Assembly (NCBI GenBank): GCA_964622035.1
Contig: CAZUPF010000006.1
Location: 1-27,160, forward strand
DNA length: 27,160 bases
Origin: CAZUPF01 sp964622035
GTDB lineage: Bacteria; Patescibacteriota; WWE3; JAUXAW01; JAYEID01
Reading direction: 5' to 3'
A program made the position numbers and the translations under genes. The notes below the pieces were generated by a model, which saw nothing but the letters and a program-made list of their open reading frames with translations, was not told where the DNA came from and did no database searches. Position 1 is the stretch's first letter, and the number at the start of each line of letters is the position of its first letter. This document shows positions 19,057-26,752 of this stretch, one piece after another.

Positions 19057-19572
19057 ATGATGGGTAGACCGAAGAAGGAAAGAATTGTTCGTTTTGATCC
19101 GGAGGTTACTTATTTTAAACCGCGGGGGGTGCCGCTTTCCTCTTTGGGGGAGGTGGTGCTGGGGTTTGAAGAGCTGGAAGCGTTGCGTTTGGCTGATCTG
19201 GGGGAGATGAACCAGAACCAGGCCGCCGGGGAGATGGGTGTTTCCCAGAGCACGTTTCACCGCGTGTTAATCGCGGCGCGTCGGAAAGTTAGCGATGCAC
19301 TGATTAACGGTAAAGCTATCCGGGTGGAAGGAGGTGATTACAAAATGGCACCATTAGGTTTTGGTCGCGGTGGTGGCCGTGGTGGTCGTGGTGGTCGCGG
19401 TCGGGCTCCGATTGGTGGGGGACGGGGGAGGATGGGAGGCCCTCTTGCGGCTGGTCCAGGCGGGGTTTGCGTCTGTTCTAGCTGTGGGGCCGAGGCTCCT
19501 CACCAGGTGGGCGTTCCTTGCAATCAGGCAAAGTGCCCAAAGTGTGGAGCGGTGATGGGTAGGAAAGGGTAA
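19057..19572 (+). CDS. DUF134-family DNA-binding protein with C-terminal zinc ribbon
   Basis: 171 aa from ATG 19057 (or 170 from 19060); the frame begins at a GTG overlapping the promoter. MGRPKKERIV and FKPRGVPLSSLGEVVLGFEE followed by LEALRLADL are DUF134 hallmarks. QNQAAGEMGVSQSTFHRVLI is the helix-turn-helix. A Gly/Arg-rich tract (FGRGGGRGGRGGRGR) links to a C-terminal zinc ribbon with CVCSSCGAEAPHQVGVPC and KCPKCG. DUF134 proteins are regarded as transcription regulators and often precede NifX-like and MinD-like genes, as here. It may autoregulate the operon through the promoter palindrome. Confidence 0.9.
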   Translation: MMGRPKKERIVRFDPEVTYFKPRGVPLSSLGEVVLGFEELEALRLADLGEMNQNQAAGEMGVSQSTFHRVLIAARRKVSDALINGKAIRVEGGDYKMAPLGFGRGGGRGGRGGRGRAPIGGGRGRMGGPLAAGPGGVCVCSSCGAEAPHQVGVPCNQAKCPKCGAVMGRKG

Positions 19573-19614
19573 CAGTTTATAGTTTGGGACCTGATTTAGA
19601 GGAGGTGATTTGTC

Positions 19615-20004
19615 TTGAAAATTTGCATCACGTCAGCGGGTGAAAATTTAAGCTCCCCAGTTAATCCTCGTTTTGGGCGCTGTCCTTATCTTTTGGTTGT
19701 AGATACCGAAACTAAGGGTGTAGAGGCGATTGCTAATACTGGGGTGCAGGCAGCGCGTGGGGCGGGAATCGCGGCGGCGCAGACTGTTGCCGGTGCCGGC
19801 TGTAAGGTGGTAATTTCGGGCAATGTTGGCCCCAACGCCTTTTACGCTCTTAGCCAGGCGGGAATTAAGGTTTTCACCGGCGCTTCCGGGAAGACTGGTG
19901 AGGAGGCTTTGCGTGCCTACAATGATGGGGAATTACAAGAGGCTTCGGTAGAGACCGCCCATGGTGGGGGATTTGGGCGCGGTGGAGGACGGGGGGGCCG
20001 CTGA
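19615..20004 (+). CDS. NifX/NifB-type iron-molybdenum cofactor-binding domain protein
   Basis: 129 aa; TTG start 6 nt after GGAGGTGATT. The single domain shows PVNPRFGRCPYLLVVD, NTGVQAARGAGIAAAQ and VISGNVGPNAFYALSQAGIK, the full Nitro_FeMo-Co (PF02579) pattern. These domains bind iron-sulfur or Fe-Mo clusters, or move them between partners. No nitrogenase genes are present, so the cargo is another metal cluster. The tail GGGFGRGGGRGGR repeats the Gly/Arg tract of the DUF134 protein. The stop overlaps the next start (ATGA). Confidence 0.93.
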   Translation: MKICITSAGENLSSPVNPRFGRCPYLLVVDTETKGVEAIANTGVQAARGAGIAAAQTVAGAGCKVVISGNVGPNAFYALSQAGIKVFTGASGKTGEEALRAYNDGELQEASVETAHGGGFGRGGGRGGR

Positions 20005-20357
20005 TGAAGATAGTTGCCTTCCCCATAAATGGGGGCGATTTAGCGGCCAAGGTTGCCGAGCATTTTGGCCGGGCTTCCCATTTTCTTGTGTATAATTTGG
20101 AGCAGCGCTCTTTTGAGGTCTGTCCTAACCCAGAGGCAATTGGGGAGCGGGAACTGCCTCCAGAGTTTCTGCATAACCTAGGAGTGGGTGCTGTGGTTTG
20201 CTTTGGTCTGGGCCTACCGGCCTTCAAGCTTTTCGGGAGATTGGGGGTGGAGATGTTTAGGGCTTTGGTAGGTGGCACTGTTGGTGAGAGTTTGGAGGCT
20301 CTCGAGAGCGGAGCTTTGGACAGGCTAACTGAGGAGGACATTATTGTGATAGAGTGA
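20004..20357 (+). CDS. second NifX-like cluster-binding protein
   Basis: 117 aa, translationally coupled to the previous gene through a shared ATGA. AFPINGGDLAAKVAEHFGRA, SHFLVYNLEQRSFEV and LGVGAVVCFGLGLPAF with a final LEALESGALDRLTEED follow the Nitro_FeMo-Co fold. It has diverged from its neighbour, lacks the Gly-rich tail, and its Cys residues differ. Tandem unequal NifX-like proteins beside MinD-ferredoxin ATPases are a known gene neighbourhood in anaerobes. The pair might form a heteromeric cluster carrier; that is inference. Confidence 0.88.
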   Translation: MKIVAFPINGGDLAAKVAEHFGRASHFLVYNLEQRSFEVCPNPEAIGERELPPEFLHNLGVGAVVCFGLGLPAFKLFGRLGVEMFRALVGGTVGESLEALESGALDRLTEEDIIVIE

Positions 20358-20363
20358 GCCATT

Positions 20364-21197
20364 ATGGAAACAATTGCTGTCACTGGAGGAAAAGGTGGGA
20401 CTGGTAAATCGACTGTTTCGATCCTTCTGGCCAATAGGTTACGGGCGGAAGGTGGCAAGGTGGTCCTTTGTGATTTGGATGTTGAGTGCCCCAACGACTA
20501 TCTCTTGTTGGGTCTGGAGTTGGGGAGGCCGGTGGAAAAAGTTTACGCCCAGTTTCCGAAATTGAACAAGGAAAAATGCCAAAAATGTGGTCTGTGCGTG
20601 AGTAATTGTCGGAGCAACGCCATTTTTCAGCCTGCGGGGGAGTACCCTATTTTTATGCACGAGCTTTGCGCTAGCTGCGGCCTGTGTTGGAACATCTGTC
20701 CTTACGGGGCGATTACCGTTGAAAAGAAGATTACTGGTGAGATATTTTTGAATGAGTCGTTGGGGCTCGGAGAATTAGTGTTGGTTACGGGCCGATCGGT
20801 TGGAGTGGTTGAGGAAACGGCCCCGATTGTTACCAAAACAAGGGAATTTGCGGAGAAAGTGGCTGCCGAGGTGGGGGCCGATTACTTACTTTTCGATACC
20901 GCGGTGGGGATGCATTGTGGAGTAATTCGGGCCCTAATTGGCGTTGACGAGGCCTACGCGGTGACTGAGCCGACTCCTTTGGGCGCCCACGATCTCCGGC
21001 TGATTTTGAAGCTGTTAGAGAAGTTACAGGTGTCGGCGAAAATTGTTTTGAACCAAGCAGACCTTGGCGCTCGAGCAGAAATTGACGATATTGCTAAGGA
21101 GCGGGGCGTTGCAATTGCCCACGAGATACCCTATTCGAAAGAATTAGTGGAGGCCTACTCTCGAGGGGAGTTGGCAAAGATTAATCTTTGGTCGTAA
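20364..21197 (+). CDS. MinD/Mrp-type ATPase with inserted 2[4Fe-4S] ferredoxin (first)
   Basis: 277 aa. The deviant Walker A GGKGGTGKST is at residues 8-17. A ferredoxin insert follows with Cys 72, 75, 78, 82 and Cys 102, 105, 108, 112 (CxxCxxCxxxC twice). The ATPase fold resumes with YLLFDTAVGMHCGVI (Walker B) and YAVTEPTPLGAHDL. The family is related to Mrp/NBP35 Fe-S carriers and sits with NifX-like proteins, so ATP-dependent handling of Fe-S or metal clusters is likely. It starts 6 nt after the previous stop. The second copy at 21432 has the same architecture, suggesting a heterodimer. Confidence 0.93.
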   Translation: METIAVTGGKGGTGKSTVSILLANRLRAEGGKVVLCDLDVECPNDYLLLGLELGRPVEKVYAQFPKLNKEKCQKCGLCVSNCRSNAIFQPAGEYPIFMHELCASCGLCWNICPYGAITVEKKITGEIFLNESLGLGELVLVTGRSVGVVEETAPIVTKTREFAEKVAAEVGADYLLFDTAVGMHCGVIRALIGVDEAYAVTEPTPLGAHDLRLILKLLEKLQVSAKIVLNQADLGARAEIDDIAKERGVAIAHEIPYSKELVEAYSRGELAKINLWS

Positions 21198-21203
21198 CTA
21201 ATT

Positions 21204-21422
21204 ATGCCCAGCTATACTTTCCGTTGTCCAAAATGTAGTCATGAATTTTCCGATCTTTTTCCAATGAGGGATTCCGGTGGAGAAAACCTCGTTTGCCCCG
21301 AGTGCGGAGTCCGCGGAGTTAAGCGAGTCTATAAGGGAGCTCCGGGCGTAATCATCAAGTCTGGTATTTCCAGACCCAGTTGCCCTACTTGTTCGGGCTG
21401 CTCCGGAGGAGTTTGTGGGTAG
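21204..21422 (+). CDS. FmdB-family zinc-ribbon protein
   Basis: 72 aa. MPSYTFRCPKCSHEFSDLFP is the standard FmdB start, with a second Cys pair in VCPECG completing the zinc ribbon. The C-terminus has additional cysteines (SCPTCSGCSGGVCG). FmdB-type ribbons are putative regulators or small metal-binding proteins. It sits precisely between the two MinD-ferredoxin genes (6 and 9 nt gaps), so it belongs to the same complex or pathway. Confidence 0.9.
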   Translation: MPSYTFRCPKCSHEFSDLFPMRDSGGENLVCPECGVRGVKRVYKGAPGVIIKSGISRPSCPTCSGCSGGVCG

Positions 21423-21431
21423 TTTATTATC

Positions 21432-22295
21432 ATGAAAATTGCTATTGCATCGGGAAAAGGGGGGGTAGGAAAATCAATGCTGGCCTCGGCGCTGGCGATG
21501 CTGTTTTCAAAAGACCGCCAAATTGTAGCGGTTGATTGCGATGTTGATGCGCCGAATTTACATCTCTGGCTCGGATCAAAAGAGGGCTGGGACGATGTTT
21601 GGAAAATTTCTACCAGTGAGCGTCCGGTTATTGATTACGAGAGGTGTGACGGTTGTGGTAAATGTGCGGAAATGTGTCAATTTGGTGCTTTGAGCATGGT
21701 AGAGGGTAAGCCGGAACTAAACCCGTTTTTGTGCGAGGGTTGTGGTGCTTGCGAGGTAATCTGTTCTAAGAAAGCTATCAAAATGGAACCGGTGGAGAAT
21801 GCGGAGATTAGGATTAAGAGCGATGCTGGGGGATTTCCCCTCGTTTCGGCGCAACTCTATCCGGGAGAGAAGGGCTCGGGGAAAATTGTTGACGAGCTAG
21901 TCAAGCAGGCCGAGAAATTTGATCATGAAATAATGATTCTTGACAGCCCGGCCGGTACCGGTTGCCCGGTTATCGCTACTCTTAAAGATGCTGACTTTGC
22001 CGTCTTGGTTACCGAGCCTACCCCCGCGGCCCGCGCTGACCTTCAGCGGGTGTTGGCTGTTGTTAATTACTTCCAGATTCCCTTTGGGGTGGTCATTAAT
22101 AAGTGGGATATAAATAAAGATTTAACTGCACAAATTGAGACCGAATTTGGTTCCCAGGTGTTTGGTAAAATTGATTATGACAAAAGGGTTTTTGAGGCTA
22201 TTGCTAGCCTAACGCCGATTATGCAAACCCGGTTGCCAGTCAGGGCGGGGATTGAAGCTATTTTTAATAAAATTATCGAGGAAGGTTTGATATAA
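21432..22295 (+). CDS. MinD/Mrp-type ATPase with inserted 2[4Fe-4S] ferredoxin (second)
   Basis: 287 aa. Walker A SGKGGVGKS (residues 7-15), ferredoxin insert with Cys 72, 75, 78, 82 and 101, 104, 107, 111, then IMILDSPAGTGCPVI and VLVTEPTPAARADL. Same architecture as the gene at 20364 but clearly diverged, so an old duplication or obligate pair. Such pairs are regularly found beside NifX-like and DUF134 genes in anaerobic bacteria and archaea. Its stop lies in TTGATATAATGG, which also looks like an extended -10 for the next gene. Confidence 0.93.
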   Translation: MKIAIASGKGGVGKSMLASALAMLFSKDRQIVAVDCDVDAPNLHLWLGSKEGWDDVWKISTSERPVIDYERCDGCGKCAEMCQFGALSMVEGKPELNPFLCEGCGACEVICSKKAIKMEPVENAEIRIKSDAGGFPLVSAQLYPGEKGSGKIVDELVKQAEKFDHEIMILDSPAGTGCPVIATLKDADFAVLVTEPTPAARADLQRVLAVVNYFQIPFGVVINKWDINKDLTAQIETEFGSQVFGKIDYDKRVFEAIASLTPIMQTRLPVRAGIEAIFNKIIEEGLI

Positions 22296-22307
22296 TGGGG
22301 GGTGCAG

Positions 22308-23522
22308 ATGACTACTAAACTTAGCAAGGAAACAGTTTCCCTAATTAGCGTCGCTACCAATCTCGTTCTTGGTCTGGCAAAGATGGGGTTGGGCTGGGCG
22401 GCAAAGAGCTCGGCTTTGACTGCTGAGGGTTTGCATTCAGTAATTGATATGGCCTCTTCAGCAATCGCCTTTTTGGGAATCAAGGTGGCTAAAAGGGAGC
22501 CGACCGCGACCCACCCTTATGGTTGGGGTCGAGCTGAGGTTCTGGCCGGCCTGGCCGTTACCGCGTTTTTGGCTGTTGCCGGTTTGGGGATTATTCGTGA
22601 AGCCGTTACCAGCCTTCTTAGTGGCGAGCACGCGGCAACGATTACTCTCTTGCCTCTTTTGGTGATGCTGGTTTCAGTGGCGGCAAACGAGGTCTTGGCG
22701 CGGTTGAAGATTAAAGTTGGTCAGGAAGAAGAAAGCCTGGCCTTGATTGCCGATGGTAGGCACAGTCAGGTTGATGTCTTATCTTCGGGTGGGGTTTTGG
22801 TCGGTCTAGTTTTGGCCCGCTTCTTCCCTGTTGCTGATAGCCTTACCGCCCTTTTGGTTGGTCTTTATATCCTTTACGAAACGGCTATCCTCAGCAGAGA
22901 AATTACCGAAAATCTTTTGGATGTGGCTGATCTTGAGATTGAGGAGGAGATTAGAGAGCTTTGTAAGGTGGAACAAGTCGATCTGAAGGATCTCAAAACG
23001 CGAAAAATTGGGGCGTTGGCTTTTGCCGAGCTGGAGGTTTCTCTACCCGCGGATGTTACGGTTGGTCGCGCCAACGATTTGGTTGTTGAGCTTCAGGAGA
23101 AGCTGATTGCGAAGATCGATCGCTTGGAGTACGCGGTGATCCAGCTTAGGGGTTCCGGACGACGGGTGCGGATGGTTCGCGGCCAATGCGCCGAAACTTT
23201 GGAGTGGCTGGGTCCGGTCAAGCGGGGTAGGCGGGTGGTTGTGCCGTTTCGGGATGGGCGGCCCTATGAAGATTTTGGTGCTCCGGAGTATTTAGTGGTT
23301 GATTATGAGGGTGGTGGGGAGGTTGTGCGGGAGGTTGTTGTAAATCCCTATTACAAAATTGGTCGGGGGCATGGGGTGCGGTTTATGCGGGCGGTCCAGG
23401 CCGATGAGGTTCGAACGCCCAGTATTGGTGAAAATGCGAGAGCGGCGTTGGGTAATTTAGGGATTAAGATTCGGTTGGAGGTTGAAGGGGCTAGTCCCGC
23501 ACGTTATACTGGTCATAGCTAA
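22308..23522 (+). CDS. CDF metal cation transporter fused to a NifX-like domain
   Basis: 404 aa from ATG 22308, close behind GGGGGGTG (a GTG at 22302 is also in frame). Residues 1-205 are a cation-diffusion-facilitator membrane domain with six segments. The metal site has His43/Asp47 (GLHSVID) and His152/Asp156 (RHSQVD), the arrangement of zinc-type members. About 210-282 is the cytoplasmic CDF domain. Residues 308-395 (VVVPFRDGRPYEDFGAPEYL, GENARAALGNLGIKI) resemble the Nitro_FeMo-Co fold of the two NifX-like proteins in the same operon. The fusion suggests metal efflux gated by, or coupled to, a metal-cluster carrier. Normal CDF proteins end near residue 300. Confidence 0.88.
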   Translation: MTTKLSKETVSLISVATNLVLGLAKMGLGWAAKSSALTAEGLHSVIDMASSAIAFLGIKVAKREPTATHPYGWGRAEVLAGLAVTAFLAVAGLGIIREAVTSLLSGEHAATITLLPLLVMLVSVAANEVLARLKIKVGQEEESLALIADGRHSQVDVLSSGGVLVGLVLARFFPVADSLTALLVGLYILYETAILSREITENLLDVADLEIEEEIRELCKVEQVDLKDLKTRKIGALAFAELEVSLPADVTVGRANDLVVELQEKLIAKIDRLEYAVIQLRGSGRRVRMVRGQCAETLEWLGPVKRGRRVVVPFRDGRPYEDFGAPEYLVVDYEGGGEVVREVVVNPYYKIGRGHGVRFMRAVQADEVRTPSIGENARAALGNLGIKIRLEVEGASPARYTGHS

Positions 23523-23524
23523 CA

Positions 23525-23854
23525 ATGACTGTTGTCCTGACTGATGACAATTTTGCTGAGAAGGTCTTAGCCGCCGATGAGCCAGTTTTGGTTGATGTGT
23601 GGGCTCCATGGTGTGGGCCATGTCAAATGATGGGACCGATTATCAATGAGCTGGCCGAGGATTTTTCCGGGCGGGCTGTGGTGGCCAAGTTGAATGTGGA
23701 GGAGTGCCCGCGCCTAACTCAGCAGTACGCTATTCGGAGCATTCCCACGCTATTGATTTTTAAGGGGGGGCAATTGGTGGAGCAGTTAGTGGGGCTGCAG
23801 TCGAAGGAGTTGTTAACTAAGAAATTGCAGGACCTGCTCGCTGCCGAGAGCTAG
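23525..23854 (+). CDS. trxA: thioredoxin
   Basis: 109 aa, standard thioredoxin length. WAPWCGPCQMMGP has the active-site WCGPC at residues 29-33, and the cis-Pro occurs in RSIPTLLIF. It reduces disulfides in the cytoplasm with electrons from thioredoxin reductase. It starts 2 nt after the CDF stop and precedes a thioredoxin-CcdA fusion; CcdA-type proteins pass electrons from cytoplasmic thioredoxin across the membrane, so the two probably form one relay. Confidence 0.95.
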   Translation: MTVVLTDDNFAEKVLAADEPVLVDVWAPWCGPCQMMGPIINELAEDFSGRAVVAKLNVEECPRLTQQYAIRSIPTLLIFKGGQLVEQLVGLQSKELLTKKLQDLLAAES

Positions 23855-23870
23855 CTCGGAAATTCATGAA

Positions 23871-25313
23871 ATGAAAAGTCCCTTTAGGTGGTTTTTGTCG
23901 TTCTTGGTAGCCGCTGCTTTTTTGGTTTTCCCCTCGCCGATTATGGCTCAGGAGGTGGGGGCGACCTGCGCAGTATATTTTACTGGGGTTGGTTGTGGCC
24001 ATTGTGCCCAAACCGACCCGGTTGTTCTCGGCAGATTGCTGGATAAGTTTCCTAAGCTAGTTATTATCGAATACGAGATCTACCAGCAGCCCGAGAACGC
24101 TCCCCTGCTTTCTGAGTACAACGAGGTCTACGGTTCGGGGTTAGGGATTCCCCTTTTGGTCTTTAATGCCAATGACGCCCTCGCCGGCGACAGAACTGTT
24201 CTCGGGAGTGTGGCTAGCTGCCTTGAACGGCTGGAGGGCAATCCTTGCCCGCTGGTAGACGGCTCTTCCCAGCGTTTCGGGGAGTTGGATTTTTCAACTC
24301 TTCCCGGCCGGCCCAAGATTTGGGCAGGGGAGCGAGTTCTAATTCGTCGCCCCAGTGCTGCTGGGGAGGTGGGTAACGAATTGTTGCAGGAGCTGCTGGT
24401 TGGGGAGGACTTTATTTCTACTTTGCGGGGACTCGCCCCTGGGGAGGTCGTGCCCCAGCCCGTGGCCCTTTCCGGCAGCAGTCGGGAATTTGATCACGCG
24501 GCCAGTTTTGCGGGATGGCTTTTTCAGTGGGACGGGGCGAGTCTGGGGGAGGTCTTGGCCGAAACGGACCCCAGGTACGAGCTTCCGGACATTATTACTC
24601 AACCAGAAGAGTCCTGCCCCGACCTTACTCTGACTAAGGTTCTTTCCTTGGCGGCGGTTGATGCGGTTAACCCCTGCGCTTTGGCAGTTCTCACCCTCCT
24701 GCTGTTTACCGTTCTGGCCTATAACTCCGGGGAAAAGCGTCGGGTCCTGTGGGCAGGACTAGCTTTCAGTGCGTCTGTCTTGGTGATGTATCTGATTTAC
24801 GGGTTGGTGATCATTCGCTTTTTTCAGCTGGTGCAGGCGCTAGCCAGTGTGCGATTGTGGTTGTATAAGATTTTGGGATTGGTAGCGATGGTTTTGGGGG
24901 CGTTGAATGTGAAGGATTTTTTTGCTTACAAACCGGGGGGTTTGGGGACGGAGATGCCCATGAGCCTGCGGCCAAAGGTGCAGCGACTCATTTCCCGGGC
25001 TACCGGACCGCGTGCGGCGGCGGTGGCGGGCGCCCTGGTTACTTTGTTTTTACTGCCCTGCACCATCGGACCCTATGTTATTTGCGGCGGAATACTATCC
25101 CGGCTGGCCCTGATAAAAACCGTTCCCTGGCTTCTGCTGTACAACGCTATTTTTGTTCTGCCGATGCTGGCGATTACGGTTGTCTGCTACGTGGGATTGA
25201 CGACGGTGGAGAAGGTGGCCGGATGGAAAGATAGGAATATTAAGTATCTGCACCTGCTAGCCGGTTTGTTAATTTTTGGTCTAGGTTTGGCGATGCTTTT
25301 TGGTTGGGTCTAG
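23871..25313 (+). CDS. secreted thioredoxin-like domain fused to CcdA/DsbD membrane domain
   Basis: 480 aa. A signal peptide (1-26, ending IMAQ) leads to an extracytoplasmic thioredoxin-like domain with the redox pair GCGHC (Cys42, Cys45). A middle region of about 150 residues follows without clear motifs. From about 250 to 480 there are six membrane helices with the CcdA signatures AVDAVNPCALAVLTL and LFLLPCTIGPYVICGG, each carrying the reactive Cys next to Pro. CcdA/DsbD proteins take electrons from thioredoxin inside and reduce disulfides outside. The start follows the thioredoxin stop by 16 nt. Confidence 0.9.
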   Translation: MKSPFRWFLSFLVAAAFLVFPSPIMAQEVGATCAVYFTGVGCGHCAQTDPVVLGRLLDKFPKLVIIEYEIYQQPENAPLLSEYNEVYGSGLGIPLLVFNANDALAGDRTVLGSVASCLERLEGNPCPLVDGSSQRFGELDFSTLPGRPKIWAGERVLIRRPSAAGEVGNELLQELLVGEDFISTLRGLAPGEVVPQPVALSGSSREFDHAASFAGWLFQWDGASLGEVLAETDPRYELPDIITQPEESCPDLTLTKVLSLAAVDAVNPCALAVLTLLLFTVLAYNSGEKRRVLWAGLAFSASVLVMYLIYGLVIIRFFQLVQALASVRLWLYKILGLVAMVLGALNVKDFFAYKPGGLGTEMPMSLRPKVQRLISRATGPRAAAVAGALVTLFLLPCTIGPYVICGGILSRLALIKTVPWLLLYNAIFVLPMLAITVVCYVGLTTVEKVAGWKDRNIKYLHLLAGLLIFGLGLAMLFGWV

Positions 25314-25328
25314 GCGGGCGTAATGTAG

Positions 25329-26417
25329 ATGACAAGAAAACCTTCAGTTCTACTAACCCTTTCGGCACTTCTCTTGCTTGTTTCGGCGCTACCTGCCCTG
25401 GCCCAGGGGGAGGGGCCGGCTGAGGACGAGGTTCTCGAGGGGCGGGTGGTGGGCGTTTCCGAAGATCCGTCCTACCAGCGGTTAGAAGTTTTGGTGACGC
25501 GCGGTTCGCTGGTGGGGGAAAAGGTCGCCGTTGATGTTGGCGGTGATGTGATTCGAGTAGGGGAGGCGGAGTATGCGGTGGGGGATGAGCTTGTAATCTC
25601 TCACACTAAGGATTTTGCGGGTAACGACATTTTTTACGTGACCGATTTCGTGCGTCGGGCGCCTTTGCAGTGGCTCTTTTTAGTTTTTGTGCTGTTGGTC
25701 GCGGCCGTAGGCCGGTGGCGGGGTTTAAGCTCCCTCTTGGGGATGGGGCTATCTTTCCTGGTTATTTTTAAGTTTATCCTGCCCCAAATTATGGCTGGCC
25801 GAGATCCGGTTTTAATTGCTATTCTCGGTTCCCTGCTTATTATTCCCCTTACTTTCTACCTTTCTCACGGTCTGAGTAGGAAGACGACGTTGGCGGTGGT
25901 TGGGACCTTAGTTTCCCTGATGGTCACGGGGCTCATGGCTAAATACTTCATTGTTGCCGCTCGGCTGACCGGATTTGCCTCGGAGGAGGCTGGTTTTTTG
26001 CAAGTTATCAAGCCCGGGTTAGTTAATATTAAAGGTCTGGTGTTGGCGGGGGTGATCATTGGTGTTTTGGGAGTTTTAGACGATATCACTGTGGCTCAGG
26101 CGGCAGTAGTCGAACAACTTCGTCAATCGAACCCCCTCCTGAGTGCGAAAGAGATCTTTTTCCGGGCCATGCGTGTTGGTCAGGACCACATTGCTTCGAT
26201 GGTTAACACTTTAATACTTGTGTACACTGGGGCGTCCCTACCACTTCTCCTCCTTTTTGTTGACAACCACCAGCCTTTTTCGGAGCTGGTAAACTACGAA
26301 ATGATTGCTGAGGAGGTTATTCGGGCTTTGGTAGGTAGCATTGGTCTTGTGCTGGCAGTTCCCCTGACGACTTTCCTAGCTAGCTTCTTTGGGCCTCTAG
26401 CTAAACGGAATAATTGA
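25329..26417 (+). CDS. YibE/F-family membrane protein
   Basis: 362 aa. A signal sequence (about 1-25, ending ALAQ) is followed by a small beta domain (35-105, QRLEVLVTRGSLVGEKV) and then about eight membrane helices with GVLGVLDDITVAQAAVVEQL and MRVGQDHIASMVNTLILVYTGASLPLLLLF, the signature block of YibE/F (PF07907). The function of the family is unknown. Its place at the end of a metal and redox operon suggests a role in transport or in assembling exported metalloproteins, which is inference. The gap to the previous gene is 15 nt. Confidence 0.92.
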   Translation: MTRKPSVLLTLSALLLLVSALPALAQGEGPAEDEVLEGRVVGVSEDPSYQRLEVLVTRGSLVGEKVAVDVGGDVIRVGEAEYAVGDELVISHTKDFAGNDIFYVTDFVRRAPLQWLFLVFVLLVAAVGRWRGLSSLLGMGLSFLVIFKFILPQIMAGRDPVLIAILGSLLIIPLTFYLSHGLSRKTTLAVVGTLVSLMVTGLMAKYFIVAARLTGFASEEAGFLQVIKPGLVNIKGLVLAGVIIGVLGVLDDITVAQAAVVEQLRQSNPLLSAKEIFFRAMRVGQDHIASMVNTLILVYTGASLPLLLLFVDNHQPFSELVNYEMIAEEVIRALVGSIGLVLAVPLTTFLASFFGPLAKRNN

Positions 26418-26492
26418 GTAGAAGATGTGTTCACTGGAAGGCGGATTGCTTGCGCGTGCGCTACGCTTTTTAGCGAAAGGGGGTGATGAGCT

Positions 26493-26663
26493 TTGGTGGA
26501 TTTTAAACCTTGGTCGAAGTTGGCAATGACCGGTGCCGTAGTAGCGGCAGTTCTGGCCGGAATTGGCGCCCTGGGAACCGACATTTGGCTGGCCTCGACG
26601 CAGTGGCTCTTGGCAGCGACAGCTCTGGCTTGTTTCGGGATTTATCTGCGTTTGGACTCGTAG
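26493..26663 (+). CDS. 56-aa small membrane protein
   Basis: TTG 26493 follows AAAGGGGGTGATGAG (strong SD) at 5 nt; a GTG at 26496 is the alternative. The product begins MVDFKPWSKLAMTGAVVAAV and has two hydrophobic segments (about 10-28 and 31-52) with a short loop GTD, ending YLRLDS. No homolog is recognised. It is in line with the operon 75 nt after YibE/F. The intervening bases hold CGCT/AGCG and GCGCG-type small stems, but no clear terminator. Confidence 0.6.
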   Translation: MVDFKPWSKLAMTGAVVAAVLAGIGALGTDIWLASTQWLLAATALACFGIYLRLDS

Positions 26664-26696
26664 GACGAGGGTGTGGTCTCGATTTATCGGTACTTA

Positions 26697-26736
26697 AGAA
26701 GCTCTAAAACTTACTTTGTTCGCTAGAAGAGCTTCT
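26697..26736 (+). promoter_or_regulatory. 9-bp inverted repeat before the ferritin-like gene
   Basis: AGAAGCTCT (26697-26705) and AGAGCTTCT (26728-26736) pair perfectly with a 22-nt loop, just before the SD AGAGGAGGTGATT. It may be a regulatory RNA hairpin or an operator; a nested AGAAG/CTTCT dyad lies at 26725-26736. Confidence 0.45.
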
Positions 26737-26752
26737 AGAGGAGGTGATTAAG

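Noticed and set aside
19615..22295. Nitrogenase cofactor assembly cluster
   Set aside because: NifX-like domains are present but there are no nifHDK, nifE/N or nifB genes; the MinD-ferredoxin and DUF134 context is a different, non-nitrogenase neighbourhood.
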